Translations under genes and position numbers: made by a program
From: Capsicum annuum
Lineage: Eukaryota > Streptophyta > Magnoliopsida > Solanales > Solanaceae
Length of the DNA: 64,000 bases
Assembly (NCBI RefSeq): GCF_002878395.1
Contig: NC_061114.1
Span: forward strand, 161,760,467 to 161,824,466
Direction: 5' to 3'
Shown: one piece after another, positions 33,628 through 44,180 of the stretch
Layout of the letters: each line of letters opens with the position of its first letter
Position numbering within the stretch: the stretch's first letter is position 1
Notes under the pieces: model-generated
The model's input: only the letters and a program-made list of their open reading frames with translations
The model's database searches: none
What the model was told of the DNA's origin: nothing

Positions 33628-34391
33628 TATTAACTCAGAAGAAGGTGAAGTTTCTGAGGTCCGATGCTTGTGAGGGTAGTTTTGATAAGTTGAAGGATAA
33701 GTTGACTTCTGCTCTAGTTTTGACCTTGCCTGAGGGTACTGATGGTTTTGTTGTTTATTGTAATGCATCCCTTGTGGGATTGGGTTATGTGTTGATGTAG
33801 TGTGGTTGGGTTATGGCTTATGCTTCTAGGCAGCTGAAATTTTATGAAAGAAATTACACGACGCATGACTTGGAATTATTAGACGTGGTATTTTCTCTAA
33901 ATATTTAGCGCGACTACTTGTATGGAGTGTATGTTGGAATCTATTTGAACCATAAAAACTTGAATTATGTGTTTATCCAACAGAATTTGAATCTCACGCA
34001 AATGAAATGGCTTGAATTGCTCAAGGACTATGATATGAGACTTTATTATCATCAAGGTAAAGCTAGTGTGGTTCCTTATTCTCTTAGCAGGTTATCAATG
34101 GGTAACTTATCTCAAGTGGATAACAAGGAGCGAGATTTGATGAAGGATATTCACCGGTTGGCCAATCTTAGAATTTGTTTTTTAGACTCCAAGGATAGAG
34201 GTATGATTATGCAAGAGGTGGTTAAGTTATCTATGGGTACTGAGGTGAAGGAGAAACAAGTTTTGGATCCTATGTTGATGCAGATTAAGGATGATATGGG
34301 TCAGCAAAAAGTTATGGATTTTGAGATATTTGGTGATGGTATCTTACGGTACCTAGGTAGATTATGTGTTCCTGATTTGGATGGGCTATGA
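33628..34391 (+). pseudogene. Tekay-like RNase H remnant and connection
   Basis: After a frameshift the frame reads 'KLKDKLTSALVLTLPEG', 'GFVVYCNASLVGLGYVL' (catalytic Asp replaced: C-N-A-S where C-D-A-S is usual) and '[18 protein letters not shown]', then 'YHQGKASVVPYSLSRL'. Stops: TAG 33798-33800, TAG 33906-33908, TGA 34389-34391. Loss of the first Asp of RNase H would abolish the nuclease even without the stops. Confidence 0.85.
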
Positions 34392-35200
34392 GAAAAGATC
34401 TTTACTGAGGCTCATGAGTTAAGGCACAAGGTTCATCCTGGTTCAGCAATGATGTATCATGATTTTAAGGAGATTTACTAGTGGAATAACATGAAAAGAG
34501 ATGTGGCCAATTTGGCGGCTAAGTGCATGGTTTGTAAAAAAGTAAAGGTGGATCATTTGAGGCCCGGTTGTATATCTCAAAATATTGAGTTGCCTGTGTA
34601 AAAGTAGGAAGTGATCAACATGGATTTTGTCATAGGTCTTTTGCAGTTTCATAGCCAGTTTGATTCGATTTGGGTCATCGTGGATAAGATGAATAAGTCT
34701 GCTCATTTCTTGCTTGTAAGGACTAATTATTCTACAGAAGATTATGTGAAATTTCTTATTTAGGAGATCATCAAGATGCATGGTGTGCCTGTTTCTATAA
34801 TTTCAGACAGAGGTAGGCAGTTCTCATCTTGCTTTTGGCATTGGTTTCATAGGGGTTTGGAACTAAGGAGAACCTTAGCACTGCTTTCCACCAAAAGATG
34901 GATAGACAAGTAGAGAGCACTATTCATACTTTGGAAGATATGCTTAAGGCTTGCATGATTGACTATGGTGGTAGTTGGGTTGATCATTTTCCTCTAATCG
35001 AGTTCGCTTATAATAACATCTATTATTCTAGTATACATATGGCTCCATTTGAGGCTTTGTATGGTAGGAGGTGTTGTTCTCCTATTGGGTGGTTTAAAGT
35101 TGGTGAGACTAGGTTGTTCGGTCCTGACTTGGTTCTCCAAGCCATAGAGAAAGTGAAGGTGATTCGAGATAGGCTTAACATCTCCCAAAGTCGCTAAAAT
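34392..35200 (+). pseudogene. Tekay-like integrase remnant (zinc region and core)
   Basis: The HHCC zinc region 'AHELRHKVHPG' and 'CMVCKKVK' is followed by the core: 'INMDFVIGL' (first Asp), 'IISDRGRQF' (second Asp) and 'QVESTIHTLEDML' (Glu). All three acidic residues are visible. The frame is broken by stops at 34479, 34599, 34605 and 34761 and by a one-base loss near 34858, then by TAA at 35195-35197. Confidence 0.85.
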
Positions 35201-35674
35201 TCCTATGCGGACGTGAGGCAAAGAGAGTTGGATTTTGTTGGTGATTGGGCATTCTTAAAGGTGTCTCCCATAAAGGGAGTGATGAGATTTAGAAATAAGG
35301 GGAAACTCAGTCCCCAGTGTGTTACCCCGTACTTGATTTTGAGGAGAGTAGGCAATGTGGCGTATGAATTGGATTTTTCTTCGAGTTTAGGTTCTATTTA
35401 TTTGGTTTTTCACGTTTTGATATTGAAGAAGTATGTGGGTGATCCTTGTTTGGTTGTGCCTGTTTAGAGTGTTGGTATTTCAGATTCCTTATTTTATAAG
35501 GAAGTCCCGATGTAGATTTTGGATAGGCAAGTCCATCATTTGAGGACTAAGGATGTGGCTTCGGTGAAGGTTCTATGGAGGAACCAATGGATTGAAGAAG
35601 TTACTTAGGAATCTAAGGAGGGAATAAAGTCCAAATATCCATTCTTATTCCCCAAGTTGGATAATCTTGCTTAA
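35201..35674 (+). pseudogene. Integrase C-terminus with chromodomain-like tail
   Basis: 'FLKVSPIKGVMRFRNKGKL' and 'YELDFSSSLGSIYLVFHV' form the GPY/F-type C-terminus. The following 'PILDRQV'-type region, 'VASVKVLWRNQWIEE' and 'KYPFLF' match the chromodomain of Tekay chromoviruses, which guides integration to heterochromatin. TAG stops at 35465, 35513 and 35606 interrupt it. The natural stop is TAA at 35672-35674. Confidence 0.8.
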
Positions 35675-35794
35675 TGTATATGATTTCCTTATCATCTTTG
35701 TTTTCTGACTTTGTTAAAGAAAATTATGGTAGTATTTCTGTCTTGTAATCGTGCTAATGGATACTTTGACTCATCATTCAGAGATGAATAATCC

Positions 35795-35806
35795 TTAGGG
35801 GGAGAA
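35795..35806 (+). promoter_or_regulatory. Polypurine tract
   Basis: A run of TTAGGGGGAGAA directly precedes the 3' LTR start at 35807. It would prime plus-strand DNA synthesis. Confidence 0.8.
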
Positions 35807-37954
35807 TGTAATACCCTAGATTTTTGCCTCTAAAAAATTTCGAGTTTTGAACTCACTGCCTAGCTACGACTTACCTACGGGTCGAAGGTGTCACTATGGG
35901 TCGTAGGACCCCAATCGTAGGGTGACCAGTGAGGTTTCCCAAGATGTTTGTTCTGAGTACGACTAGACTCAATGAGTAATCAAGCTTTACAAGTGTCGTA
36001 TAATGCCACTTGTAGGGTCATTAGTGAAGGGCCCTTGAACTACTGCCCAGACTATGACTGGTCATTACGTATCGTGATGATTGAGTACGAGTCGTGTGGT
36101 ACGAATCATACCCTAAATAGTGAGTGCGCCCTTTGTTCAACCCAAACTACGAGTCCAGGCGATGACTCGTAGTCATTCTTAATGAGTCATCACATGATCC
36201 GTTGTGACTACGTAGTAAATTCTCAGCATTTTAAGTAAGGGTGTTTGGTCAATTCCTTCTTTTACCACTTAGACCCTACGTCCATAAAACACTAAAAAGG
36301 GTTTATTTTCATATATAACATAATCTAATACATACTCTCTTCTCTCTCAAATCCCTAAGTTAAGAACACTAGGATTTTCAAGAGTTTGGCAATTAGAGCT
36401 TCCAACTTTTGATTCTCTCCATAATTCTTGATATCTTGGCATGTTACTCTTCCCCAAAAATTATTTTTTTGAGAGCATGTATTTTAATTGTTATTCATAT
36501 AATTTAATTATGGTTTATGAATATGGGTTGTGGATTTTGGAATGAATGGTTCTTGAATTGTTTTCCCATGATCTTATATGTATTATTCATACTTTATCAA
36601 TGGGTTTTAAACTAATTGGGTGAATGGGTGTGGGAATTGGGATGGAGGTCGAGGTATTCCTCCAATTTTGATGATTTAGTTTTGGAAATTGTGTTTTCTC
36701 AACCCACTTGTGTAATTGGTTTTGAATTATGTATTTTTCATATGGCTTAACTTACTCACCTATACTATTGCATTGCATAAATGGTAAAAGGGATAAACGT
36801 GGAGTTAGGTGGATTTGGTTTGGTTTTAGATGGTTTTGAAAAGGCCTCGGTGTCCATGGAATGATTTAAACTGGAGTTTTAGAGTCCTATTGGCTGATGG
36901 GTTTGAGTCCCAAATGGATAAATGGTTTGGAGTCTTATTGGATAGTGGGTTAGAGTCCCATTGGCTACTTGATTTGGCATAGTGACATTTACTTGCAAGC
37001 TATAGTCAGTATGACGATACCACTTGATACAACCTTAACGAATGACTCCTTAATTAATTGAATGGGTTATGTACTAAATATTTTAATTAGGTTTAAAGGG
37101 GGTTGTGTAGTTCGCCATGAAATAGAGGTCCCAAGAGGACTAATACCGCAAACCATGTTTTCTGGAATGGGGTCTAAATGACCGAGTGTATGAGTCACCC
37201 TTAATATTTGACTAGGTGTTTGAGTCCCCTTGGTTTATTTATACACATAATTATTATCTAGTTCATGTGGCTACCCGTACTGGGGCCCTTACAGCAGGGG
37301 GAGCTAAACCCATATAGCCCGTAGGTGTTTTTATTATGATGAAAGAACTACATAATCCAGGCTAATGTTTTACTTCCATTATAAACCTTGTTACCTACCC
37401 CATCATGTTATATAATTATATGTACATCATTGTATGCATTAGATTTGAATGGTTTTGAACTGAACTGATCATGACATTAGTTTATCTCTTTGGTGTATCT
37501 CCACGTGGTGTAGGAACCGAAGACACTTCTACTTTTTTTGCGCAGTGATAGATTTTTAGATTGACAGCTATCAACTTTGAAGTAGTAAGCTTCCATTCTC
37601 CAGAAGGGTTATCATTTTAAGGTTATGTTTTATTTATTTCATGGACTACCATTTTTTTTGGCTATCATCGGGGGCATGTACCAACCTAGATTGATGTTGG
37701 TTTTATAGAGGCTTTGTTAGATTAATGTTTGTTTTATAGAGGCTTTGTAGATAACTGTGGACTTGGGATATTTTGTTGAATTCTTAAAACCTTGCTGTAC
37801 TTTCTTAACTTATTCATGTTTATCTTGTTATATGTTCAGAATTTATCCGCTGCTAGTTGTTTTGTGTTTTGTTTGACTAGGTAAAGTGGGTGGTCTCTGT
37901 CCTTGGTAGACTTAAGATACTTGTCACAGCTAGGCCCTGATTTGGGTCATGACA
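35807..37954 (+). repeat. 3' LTR of the Tekay-like element
   Basis: Starts TGTAATACCC and ends GGTCATGACA (CA kept). It aligns along its full length with the 5' LTR but with many differences. A small internal duplication, 'GATTGATGTTGGTTTTATAGAGGCTTTGT' written in two copies around 37690-37750, is absent from the 5' LTR. Confidence 0.9.
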
Positions 37955-38602
37955 TGGACTTATTAGGGGAGATAAGTTTGGAAATGAAATTATTCGAGAG
38001 AAGATAGGAGTGGCTTCTATAGAAGACAAGATGTGAGAAGTGAGGTTGAGATGGTGTGGGCATATGATGAGAAGGAGCACAGATTCCCTAGTATGAAGGT
38101 GTGAGAGACTAACTATGGATGGTTTCAAGGGTGGTAAAGGTAGGCCGAATAAACATTAGAGAGAGGTGATTAAATATGAAATAGAGAAATTACAACTTAC
38201 TGAGGATATGCCCCTATACAGAAAGGTGTGGAGGATGTGAATTAGGGTAGAAGGTAAGTAGTTGGGAGTGCATCATTGTTGGTAGCAAGGAGTGCTTTGT
38301 TTTTAGCTGTTCTAGTAGTCATATTGCTATGCTTGTGTCTTGTAGTTTTCTGTTCGTGGTGTTTTGGTGATGTTTGTCGTTTTGGATAGAAAGTTTATAA
38401 TAATACTTTGTGTGGCATTTTATCCATTTTGTTTTGGTTTCTTATTATGCCTTCTATACTATTTTTTGTCCTGAGCTGGGGGTCTATCAGAAACATCATC
38501 TCTACTTCATCTGAGATAGTGCTATAGATTGCGTACACTTTACCCTCCTAGACACCACTTTGTTGAAAATACACTGTGTATGATGTTGTTGTTTGCCTCT
38601 TT
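37955..38602 (+). pseudogene. RTE-type LINE, part 2 with 3' tail
   Basis: It resumes the LINE frame after the Gypsy insertion: 'GNEIIREKIGVASIEDKM' and 'LRWCGHMMRRST'-like residues, 'ERLTMDGFKGGKGRP'-like, then 'VWRM.IRVEG'. The 3' UTR has the family-typical 'GTACACTTTACCCTCC' and 'ATACACTGTGTATG' and ends with a short (TTG)n. Stops and indels are common. Confidence 0.75.
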
Positions 38603-38731
38603 CCTACTAAAAACTTTTTTATAGTTGATTATTCTTGTTCTCTTTCATAATTTTTGTGAATTTCGTATAAATTAAATATCTTTTACATAACCAATACCTC
38701 ATAAGTTTACCCAATACTTTTTATTATTGTA

Positions 38732-39035
38732 GCAGAAGTGCTAGCTAGAGGCCTAAACCATTTGCACATGAATGCAGTGTTTAAGTGATATGACTTACCT
38801 GAGCGGAGTCCAGAGATTAGTCATATATCTTATGATGATGACACATATTTTCTCTGTTCAGGGGATATGATTTCTGTGATTTAAATAATGAGGGTGTTGA
38901 GAGATTATGAGAACATTTTGGGGCAACTAATTAATATGTCAGAGAGTTATTTCTACTTATATTGTAAGACCTCAATCATAGTAAAAATAATATTGAGAAG
39001 GCTCACAGGGATTAAGAAAGATAACTTCTGTAAAA
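38732..39035 (+). pseudogene. L1-type LINE reverse transcriptase scrap
   Basis: In one frame: 'AEVLARGLNHLHMNAVFK', stop, 'YDLPERSPEISHISYDDDT', then 'RVLRDYENILGQLINMSES' and 'RRLTGIKKDNF'. This matches the palm and thumb of plant L1-like reverse transcriptases, where the motif is usually YADD. Here it reads YDDD (38831-38842), with both catalytic Asp residues kept. Two in-frame stops. It differs in type from the RTE fragments beside it. Confidence 0.7.
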
Positions 39036-39117
39036 CTATCATCGTGATTAGTAGAAATTTTTGTGTTTTAATCAGTTTTCCTTCTTCGTAGTTTCCTTAT
39101 ATCATTTATGAGTCTAA
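39036..39117 (+). repeat. Family Y LTR, copy 1, left piece
   Basis: 'CCTTCTTCGTAGTTTCC' and 'TATATCA.TTATGAGT' match 51424-51457 in the second family Y copy. The RTE fragment then interrupts. Confidence 0.5.
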
Positions 39118-40133
39118 AGGATTTCATTTGAGTAGGACCAAAACGGAGTACTTGGAGTGTAAGTTTAGCGATGTGTCATTGGAGGATGACGTGGTTGTGA
39201 AGTTGGACTCTCAGGCCATTCAGAAGAGGGAGAGTTTCAAGTATTTGGGGTCTATGATTCAGCGCAATGGGAAGATTGATAAGGATGTCACACATTGTAT
39301 TGGGGCAGGGTGGTTGAAATAGAGGCTCGCTTCGGGAGTTTTATGAGATAAGAAGGTTCCCCTGAAGCTTAAAGGTAAGTTCTACAGAGTGACAGCCCAA
39401 CCGGCTATGTTGTATCGAATGGAGTGTTGGCCAGTTTAGAACTCCCATATTTAAAAGTTAAAGGTGGTGGAGATAAGGATGTTGCGTTGGATGTGTGGTT
39501 ATACTAGGAAATATAGTGTAACGAATGAGATTATTCGGGAGAAGGTGAGAGTGGCTTCGGTGGAGGAAAAGATGCGAGAAGAGAGGTTACATTGGTTTGG
39601 GCACGTGATGAGGAAGGGTTCTGATTCTCCAGTGCGGATCTGTGAGACACTGGCTATGGATGATTTTAGGTGGGGTAGAGGTAGGCTGATGAAATATTGG
39701 AGGAAGGTGATTAGGCATGATAAGGAATAGTTATAGCATACGGAGGATATGGCCCTTGATAGAATGGTGTGGAGGATGCGAATTAGGGTAGAGGGTTAGG
39801 GGGTGAGAGGGCGTCAATCGCAGTGGGTATGCTCCTTATTTGTGTCTAAATTTTCTTGTTCGTGGATTGTGTGTTGTCTATGGCTTCAAATATATAGTTT
39901 TAGTAGTATCTTGGGGCACTAGTATTATCTTGTGGCTAGCGGTAGTTTATTTTTCCTGTACAAGTTTATATACATTTATGTTTTGTTTCATGTTGTTATT
40001 AGTTCTAATCCGCAGGTCTATCGGAAATAACCTCTCTACTTCTCCTCAGGTAGTGGTATGGTCTGCATACACTCTACCCTCCCCAGACCCCACTAGGTGG
40101 GAATACACTGGGTATGTCATTGTTGTTGTTGTA
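39118..40133 (+). mobile_element. RTE-type LINE, 5'-truncated, with 3' tail
   Basis: About 1 kb of the 3' end of an RTE-like LINE. The frame reads '[16 protein letters not shown]', '[18 protein letters not shown]', 'IGAGWLK', stop, 'RLASGVL', then '[11 protein letters not shown]', '[18 protein letters not shown]' and '[15 protein letters not shown]'. It is closer to intact than the split copy upstream but has a TAG after 'GWLK' and small frameshifts. The 3' UTR ends with a (TTG)4-type tail at 40121-40133, the usual RTE end. The 105-codon frame at 39840 is in this UTR and is not coding. Confidence 0.8.
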
Positions 40134-40437
40134 TTAGATCTAGAAAGTCAATTTTGAGTTAGTAGTGTGGTTAGTTTAGGCCTCGAACCTCTGTTTTGCA
40201 CTTTCATCTCTTAATCAGAAACTAGTTAAATTTTGCTTAACGGGGTCTCGAGGGCTAATACATTGTAAACAACCTCTTTTAGAAAATCTAATGGTTCCAT
40301 TGAGTTTAGAACATCAAAATTAGCCTAGTAGAATTATTAATTTATTTCTGTGGGGGTCATGAACTAATACCGAGGGACCATTTTGAGAGTTTTTAGACTT
40401 AGAATGTTGTAGGTTTGCTGTCAACAGGTGCAACCCT
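40134..40437 (+). repeat. Family Y LTR, copy 1, right piece
   Basis: About 300 bases match 51593-51899, for example 'ATCTAGAAAGTCAATTTTG', 'GGGCTAAT.CATTGTAAA' and 'TTTTAGACTTAGAATGTT'. The match stops at 'CCCTGATC', where the Athila-like LTR begins. Confidence 0.75.
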
Positions 40438-41996
40438 GATCTTAGGTGAATTTATGCACCTAAGTGTCATTATATATATATATTTAGCCTAGTTTCAAGG
40501 ACTTCTTGTGTGTTTAAAGAGTTTTTAGTATAATTAATAATATACATATTAAAGTACTTTTTTATGGTGTTTAAGGTGCATTCAAAACAAATTAGTAACC
40601 AAATTGGCCACATAGAGTTTACACAAGAAAACTAGTGTTACTAGCTTGAGCTATGTGTTGTTCTAGTGTATCTCGATGGACTCTATTGTGTTGTGTGCTA
40701 TAATACATATTCATGGATGATGTTAAAATGAACTTTGATAAGTTAAACAAGTAAAAAATGAAATGGTAAAGGCAGACATGAAGCGTGGAACTCAAAGGCA
40801 AATGAAAGGCGTTAATGACTACAAAAATGATGTTTTTGAGCACAAGGGCATGCCACGCCTTTAAATCTATGAGATAAGGGTGTAAGATGCCTTAGTACAC
40901 AAACTAAACATGTCAAAAATAGTGTGCATATTATTTAAGGTCGTGAGACACCCTTGGACATCCGCGATAAGGGCATGCCAAAGCCAAGGGTAAAAAGTGG
41001 CGAAAAGTGATTTTTTCAACCTTTTAAATGATGGGCAATGTCATCAATTCTTATATTTCATGTTGGGATACCCATGGAAGACCTATAACAATATAAAAGG
41101 ATCACTTATCCATAATTTAATCCCATTTTTGGAGCAATATACAAATTAGATAGGAGACAAGCAACCAAGGGGCTCAAATTAGGGTTCTTTGTTCTTCAAC
41201 TTTACTTTCTTGTCGTTTTACTCTATGAACTCATCTATGGTGATTCTTTGTAGGAATATGAGTGGATAAACACCCTCATTCTAGGGTATAGTCTACAAAT
41301 ATGACGGTTTAATTTTGGTTTAGATGTTTATCAAGTATGTGATTGTTCATACATTCTTGCTATATGATTCTAAAGCATCATGAACTTTAGGATACATCTA
41401 AGTCCCAAAACCAACTGAAAATAGGAGTGGAGGAATAGAGTGATGAATGTAAAAAATATGGATCATGTCTTTAATAATTAGATATTAATTGTTAAAGTAT
41501 GATTAGTGGTTAGGATAGCGATATACCTAAATGCCCTACTTGGTTGACAAAACGAGAAGATACTTTAATGCATCCAAGTTAAATACTCACATCCCCGATC
41601 AATGATGTAGTTGTCAGATTAATTTTGGTATATGGCTTAGAGTATGACCATTACTAAGTTATAATATCAACCTCGTAAACCAATAATCATGATAAACACT
41701 AACACCAACTAAAAACCATAGTTTTGCATGAATCCAAAGTAAAGGCCTAAACCCTTTTACTCTTCATATATTGTTTACAATCCAAATTTCACACTGTTGT
41801 TTCTTTTTTTATTTAGTTTATAATTACCAAATTCAATTGCTTAATTGGTTAAATTTGTACTTATTCTATCTAATTAGTAACACTAGAATTAAATTACATC
41901 TGAGCACAAGTCCCTGTGGGATCGATACTTGGCTTTTAAAGGCCACTTTACTACTTGGGTGACCATGTATATTTGCGTGCATGCTAGGACGCAACA
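40438..41996 (+). repeat. 5' LTR of the Athila-like element
   Basis: It starts near 'TGATCTTAGGTGAATTTATG' and ends GCAACA at 41996. A TATA box ATATAAAAGG lies at 41091-41100. It matches 46401-47657 over about 1.25 kb. The exact left base is uncertain because it joins family Y sequence. Confidence 0.75.
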
Positions 41997-42022
41997 AGTT
42001 TTTGGTACTGATGTTAGGGATT
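41997..42022 (+). promoter_or_regulatory. tRNA-Asp-type primer-binding region (decayed)
   Basis: 'AGTTTTTGGTACTGATG' sits directly after the LTR. Athila/Tat elements typically have TTTTTGGCGCCGTTGCC here, so several mutations are present. Confidence 0.55.
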
Positions 42023-42129
42023 TAAAAATTGACAATTATCTTATTTTTAGTTTTTCTATTTTGTTATAAGTGGTAACAACTTGATCTTAGTTTCTAAATT
42101 TGCAGGTAAAAGTTTGAAACATAAGTAAG

Positions 42130-43860
42130 GTAGCAAGGGAAAGGGATTTGGTTGACCCATATCCAGAACCTGAGCATGCTTACATTAGTTTAGGAGAGAA
42201 ACAATACTTCTCTATCGCATAACACAAGTTCCACAAAAAGAAGCTATTCCTGCTCCAATGGCTAAAGATCAACCAGCCCATAAGACAGTATGTGAAGTGG
42301 CAATCCCACTTTCAACCAATGTTACCTCTACTATCCGAAGACTGGAACCTGGAGGTAGATTTAAGCTTAAATAGAATATAGTGCAATTGTTGCACAACAG
42401 TGGGAAATTCATAGGTATATCACGTGAGGATCCTCAAGTTTATCTGTATAAATTTTAGGGATCAGTGACATCTTTATTCTTACTGGTGTTTCCATAGACT
42501 ACATGAGTCTTACTCTCTTCCCCTTCTTACTTTTAGGGGAAACGAAGAAATGGTTAAAGGCTGAACCTTTAAGCTCCATCACTACATAGGATGACTTGGA
42601 AAAAGAGTTCCTTATCTGATTCTTCTCGTCTTGCAAGACTACAAGGTTACATAGTGAGATTTAAGTTTTAAGAAGAATCCAGACAAGAACTTATATCATG
42701 CCTGAGAGAGGTTTAAGTCTCTATCCAGGGACTGCCTGCACTATCAACAGATGAATGAGCTATTAGCTCACACTTTTGTTGAAGATCTTGATCATACCAT
42801 AAAAATTTTGTTAGATTTAACTGCAGGTGGTCAAGCTTTAGAGAAAAAAATATGATGAGCTATATACTTTGCTAAACTAAATTGCACAAGGTAATCTTGA
42901 ATGGCACGGTAATATGTCTGATGTGTAGTGAAGAAGTTTGTCGGGATGATTGAAGTGGATGGTGTCACAGTTTGATCGCTCAAAATTAGCATCTTTTCAA
43001 AACCAAATGATGAAAAAGTTCAGCAAGTTGGGTGTAAACCAACCTCAAGCCCAAGTAAATATAGTCCGGCAGACCCCATCTTGGTGTGAGATTTGTGGTA
43101 TTAGTGGTCACTCTGCAGAATCTTATAAAGCAAATTTGGAGTTGGTTAGATTTATGGGCAATGTACAGAACAGAAATATAAACTATGGTAATGCCTACTT
43201 GTGAAATTGGTAGGGTCATCCCAACTACTCATGTGGCAACAATTAAGCTCAAACTCAGTAATTTTAGTAGCAGTAGAACACGCAGGCCAGTAATATTGAA
43301 GAAACATTGAAAAAGATCCTGGCCAATCAAGAAAAAATGGTTGTAGAGATTAAAAATCAGCAACTTACTCAAAAGAATCTAGAGACGTATTTGGGACATT
43401 AGCTCAGGCCTAGAATACAAGACCTTAAGGGGGTTTGCCAAGTGGCATAGAGAATCCAAATTAAGTAATGACAATTACCTTGAGGAGTAGCAGATACCTT
43501 ATTGACATAACTTAAAAGGAAAAAAGAGTTACAAGCAGAGATAGTCCCACAGCAGGCAGAGGAGAAATAAGTTGCAACCAAAGATGCTGAAAATTCAGAA
43601 AAGTCTGAGTACTCAAAAACAAAGGCAGCTAAGCATATACAAGAAAGGCCAAGGAGAATGCATGTTTTAAGAAGTTTTTTGACATGTTCAGTGAACTTCA
43701 TATTAACCTTCCTTTACTAAATATTTTGCAGGGTAAGCCTAAGTATACTAAGTACTTAAAAGACGTGGTGACAAATAATACCAAGCTAGGAAATATTGAG
43801 ATGATAGAACTTACTGAGGAGTTTAGTTCAATTGTGATGAGCAAACCAAAAAAAGCTTAA
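42130..43860 (+). pseudogene. Athila-like Gag remnant
   Basis: Landmarks in order: 'FKLK..IVQLLHNSGKFIG', 'REDPQVYLYKF', 'LTLFPFLLL', 'WLKAEPLSSITT' (capsid core, about 42355-42600), 'LAHTFVEDLDHT' and 'GGQALEKK', then an open stretch 42950-43204 with 'WCEICGISGHSAESY'. In that CCHC-type motif the last Cys is Tyr. A later part has 'MFSELHINLPLLNIL' and 'KYLKDVVTNNTKLGN'. Gag would package element RNA. Numerous TAG/TAA stops and shifts break it. Confidence 0.75.
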
Positions 43861-44180
43861 AGACCCAGGGAGGTTTACCCTCCACATAAAAATTAGTAAA
43901 AGTGAAGTGGTTTATGCTTTGAGTGAGTTAGGGGAGAGTATAAATTTGATGCCCCTATTTGTATTAATACTCTTGGATTGAGAAAACAAAGGCTGAGCTT
44001 TATGGTACTTCAAATGGTTGATAGAAAAGGAGTACAACTAGAAGGAATCATCAAGGAATTCTTTATTAAAGTTTGTAAATTCATTATTCCTATTGATTTT
44101 ATTGTTCTTGATTATGATATGATGGCAGGGTATCAATTATACTTAGACATCCATTCTTGTCAAAGGGAGGATCACTGATT
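43861..44180 (+). pseudogene. Athila-like protease remnant
   Basis: 'PGRFTLHIKISKSEVVYAL' leads to 'SELGESINLMPLFV', where the usual active-site segment is 'CDLGASINLMP'. The catalytic Asp is Glu here. The open stretch 43978-44178 continues with 'RLSFMVLQMVDRKGVQLEG' and 'PIDFIVLDYDMMAGYQLYL'. The reading frame then decays and no RT follows. Confidence 0.7.

Larger units (their letters stand above)
28580..37954 (+). mobile_element. Complete, inactive Tekay-like Gypsy chromovirus
   Basis: A 9375-bp element flanked by perfect 5-bp duplications TGGAC (28575-28579 and 37955-37959). It has LTRs of about 2.15-2.18 kb, a tRNA-iMet-type primer site, gag, protease, RT, RNase H, integrase and a C-terminal chromodomain-like region, then a polypurine tract. 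This is the order of Tekay/Del chromoviruses. The LTRs are clearly diverged, and at least 16 premature stops plus frameshifts lie in pol, so the insertion is old. It interrupts an RTE LINE remnant that resumes exactly after it. Confidence 0.95.

Noticed and set aside
34443..34781. 112-codon minus-strand frame
   Set aside because: It is antisense to the Tekay-like integrase, whose conserved residues are on the plus strand.
39840..40157. 105-codon open frame
   Set aside because: It lies in the 3' UTR of an RTE-type LINE and includes its (TTG)n tail.
43399..43701. 100-codon minus-strand frame with hydrophobic stretch
   Set aside because: It is antisense to Athila-like gag. No conservation argument supports it.
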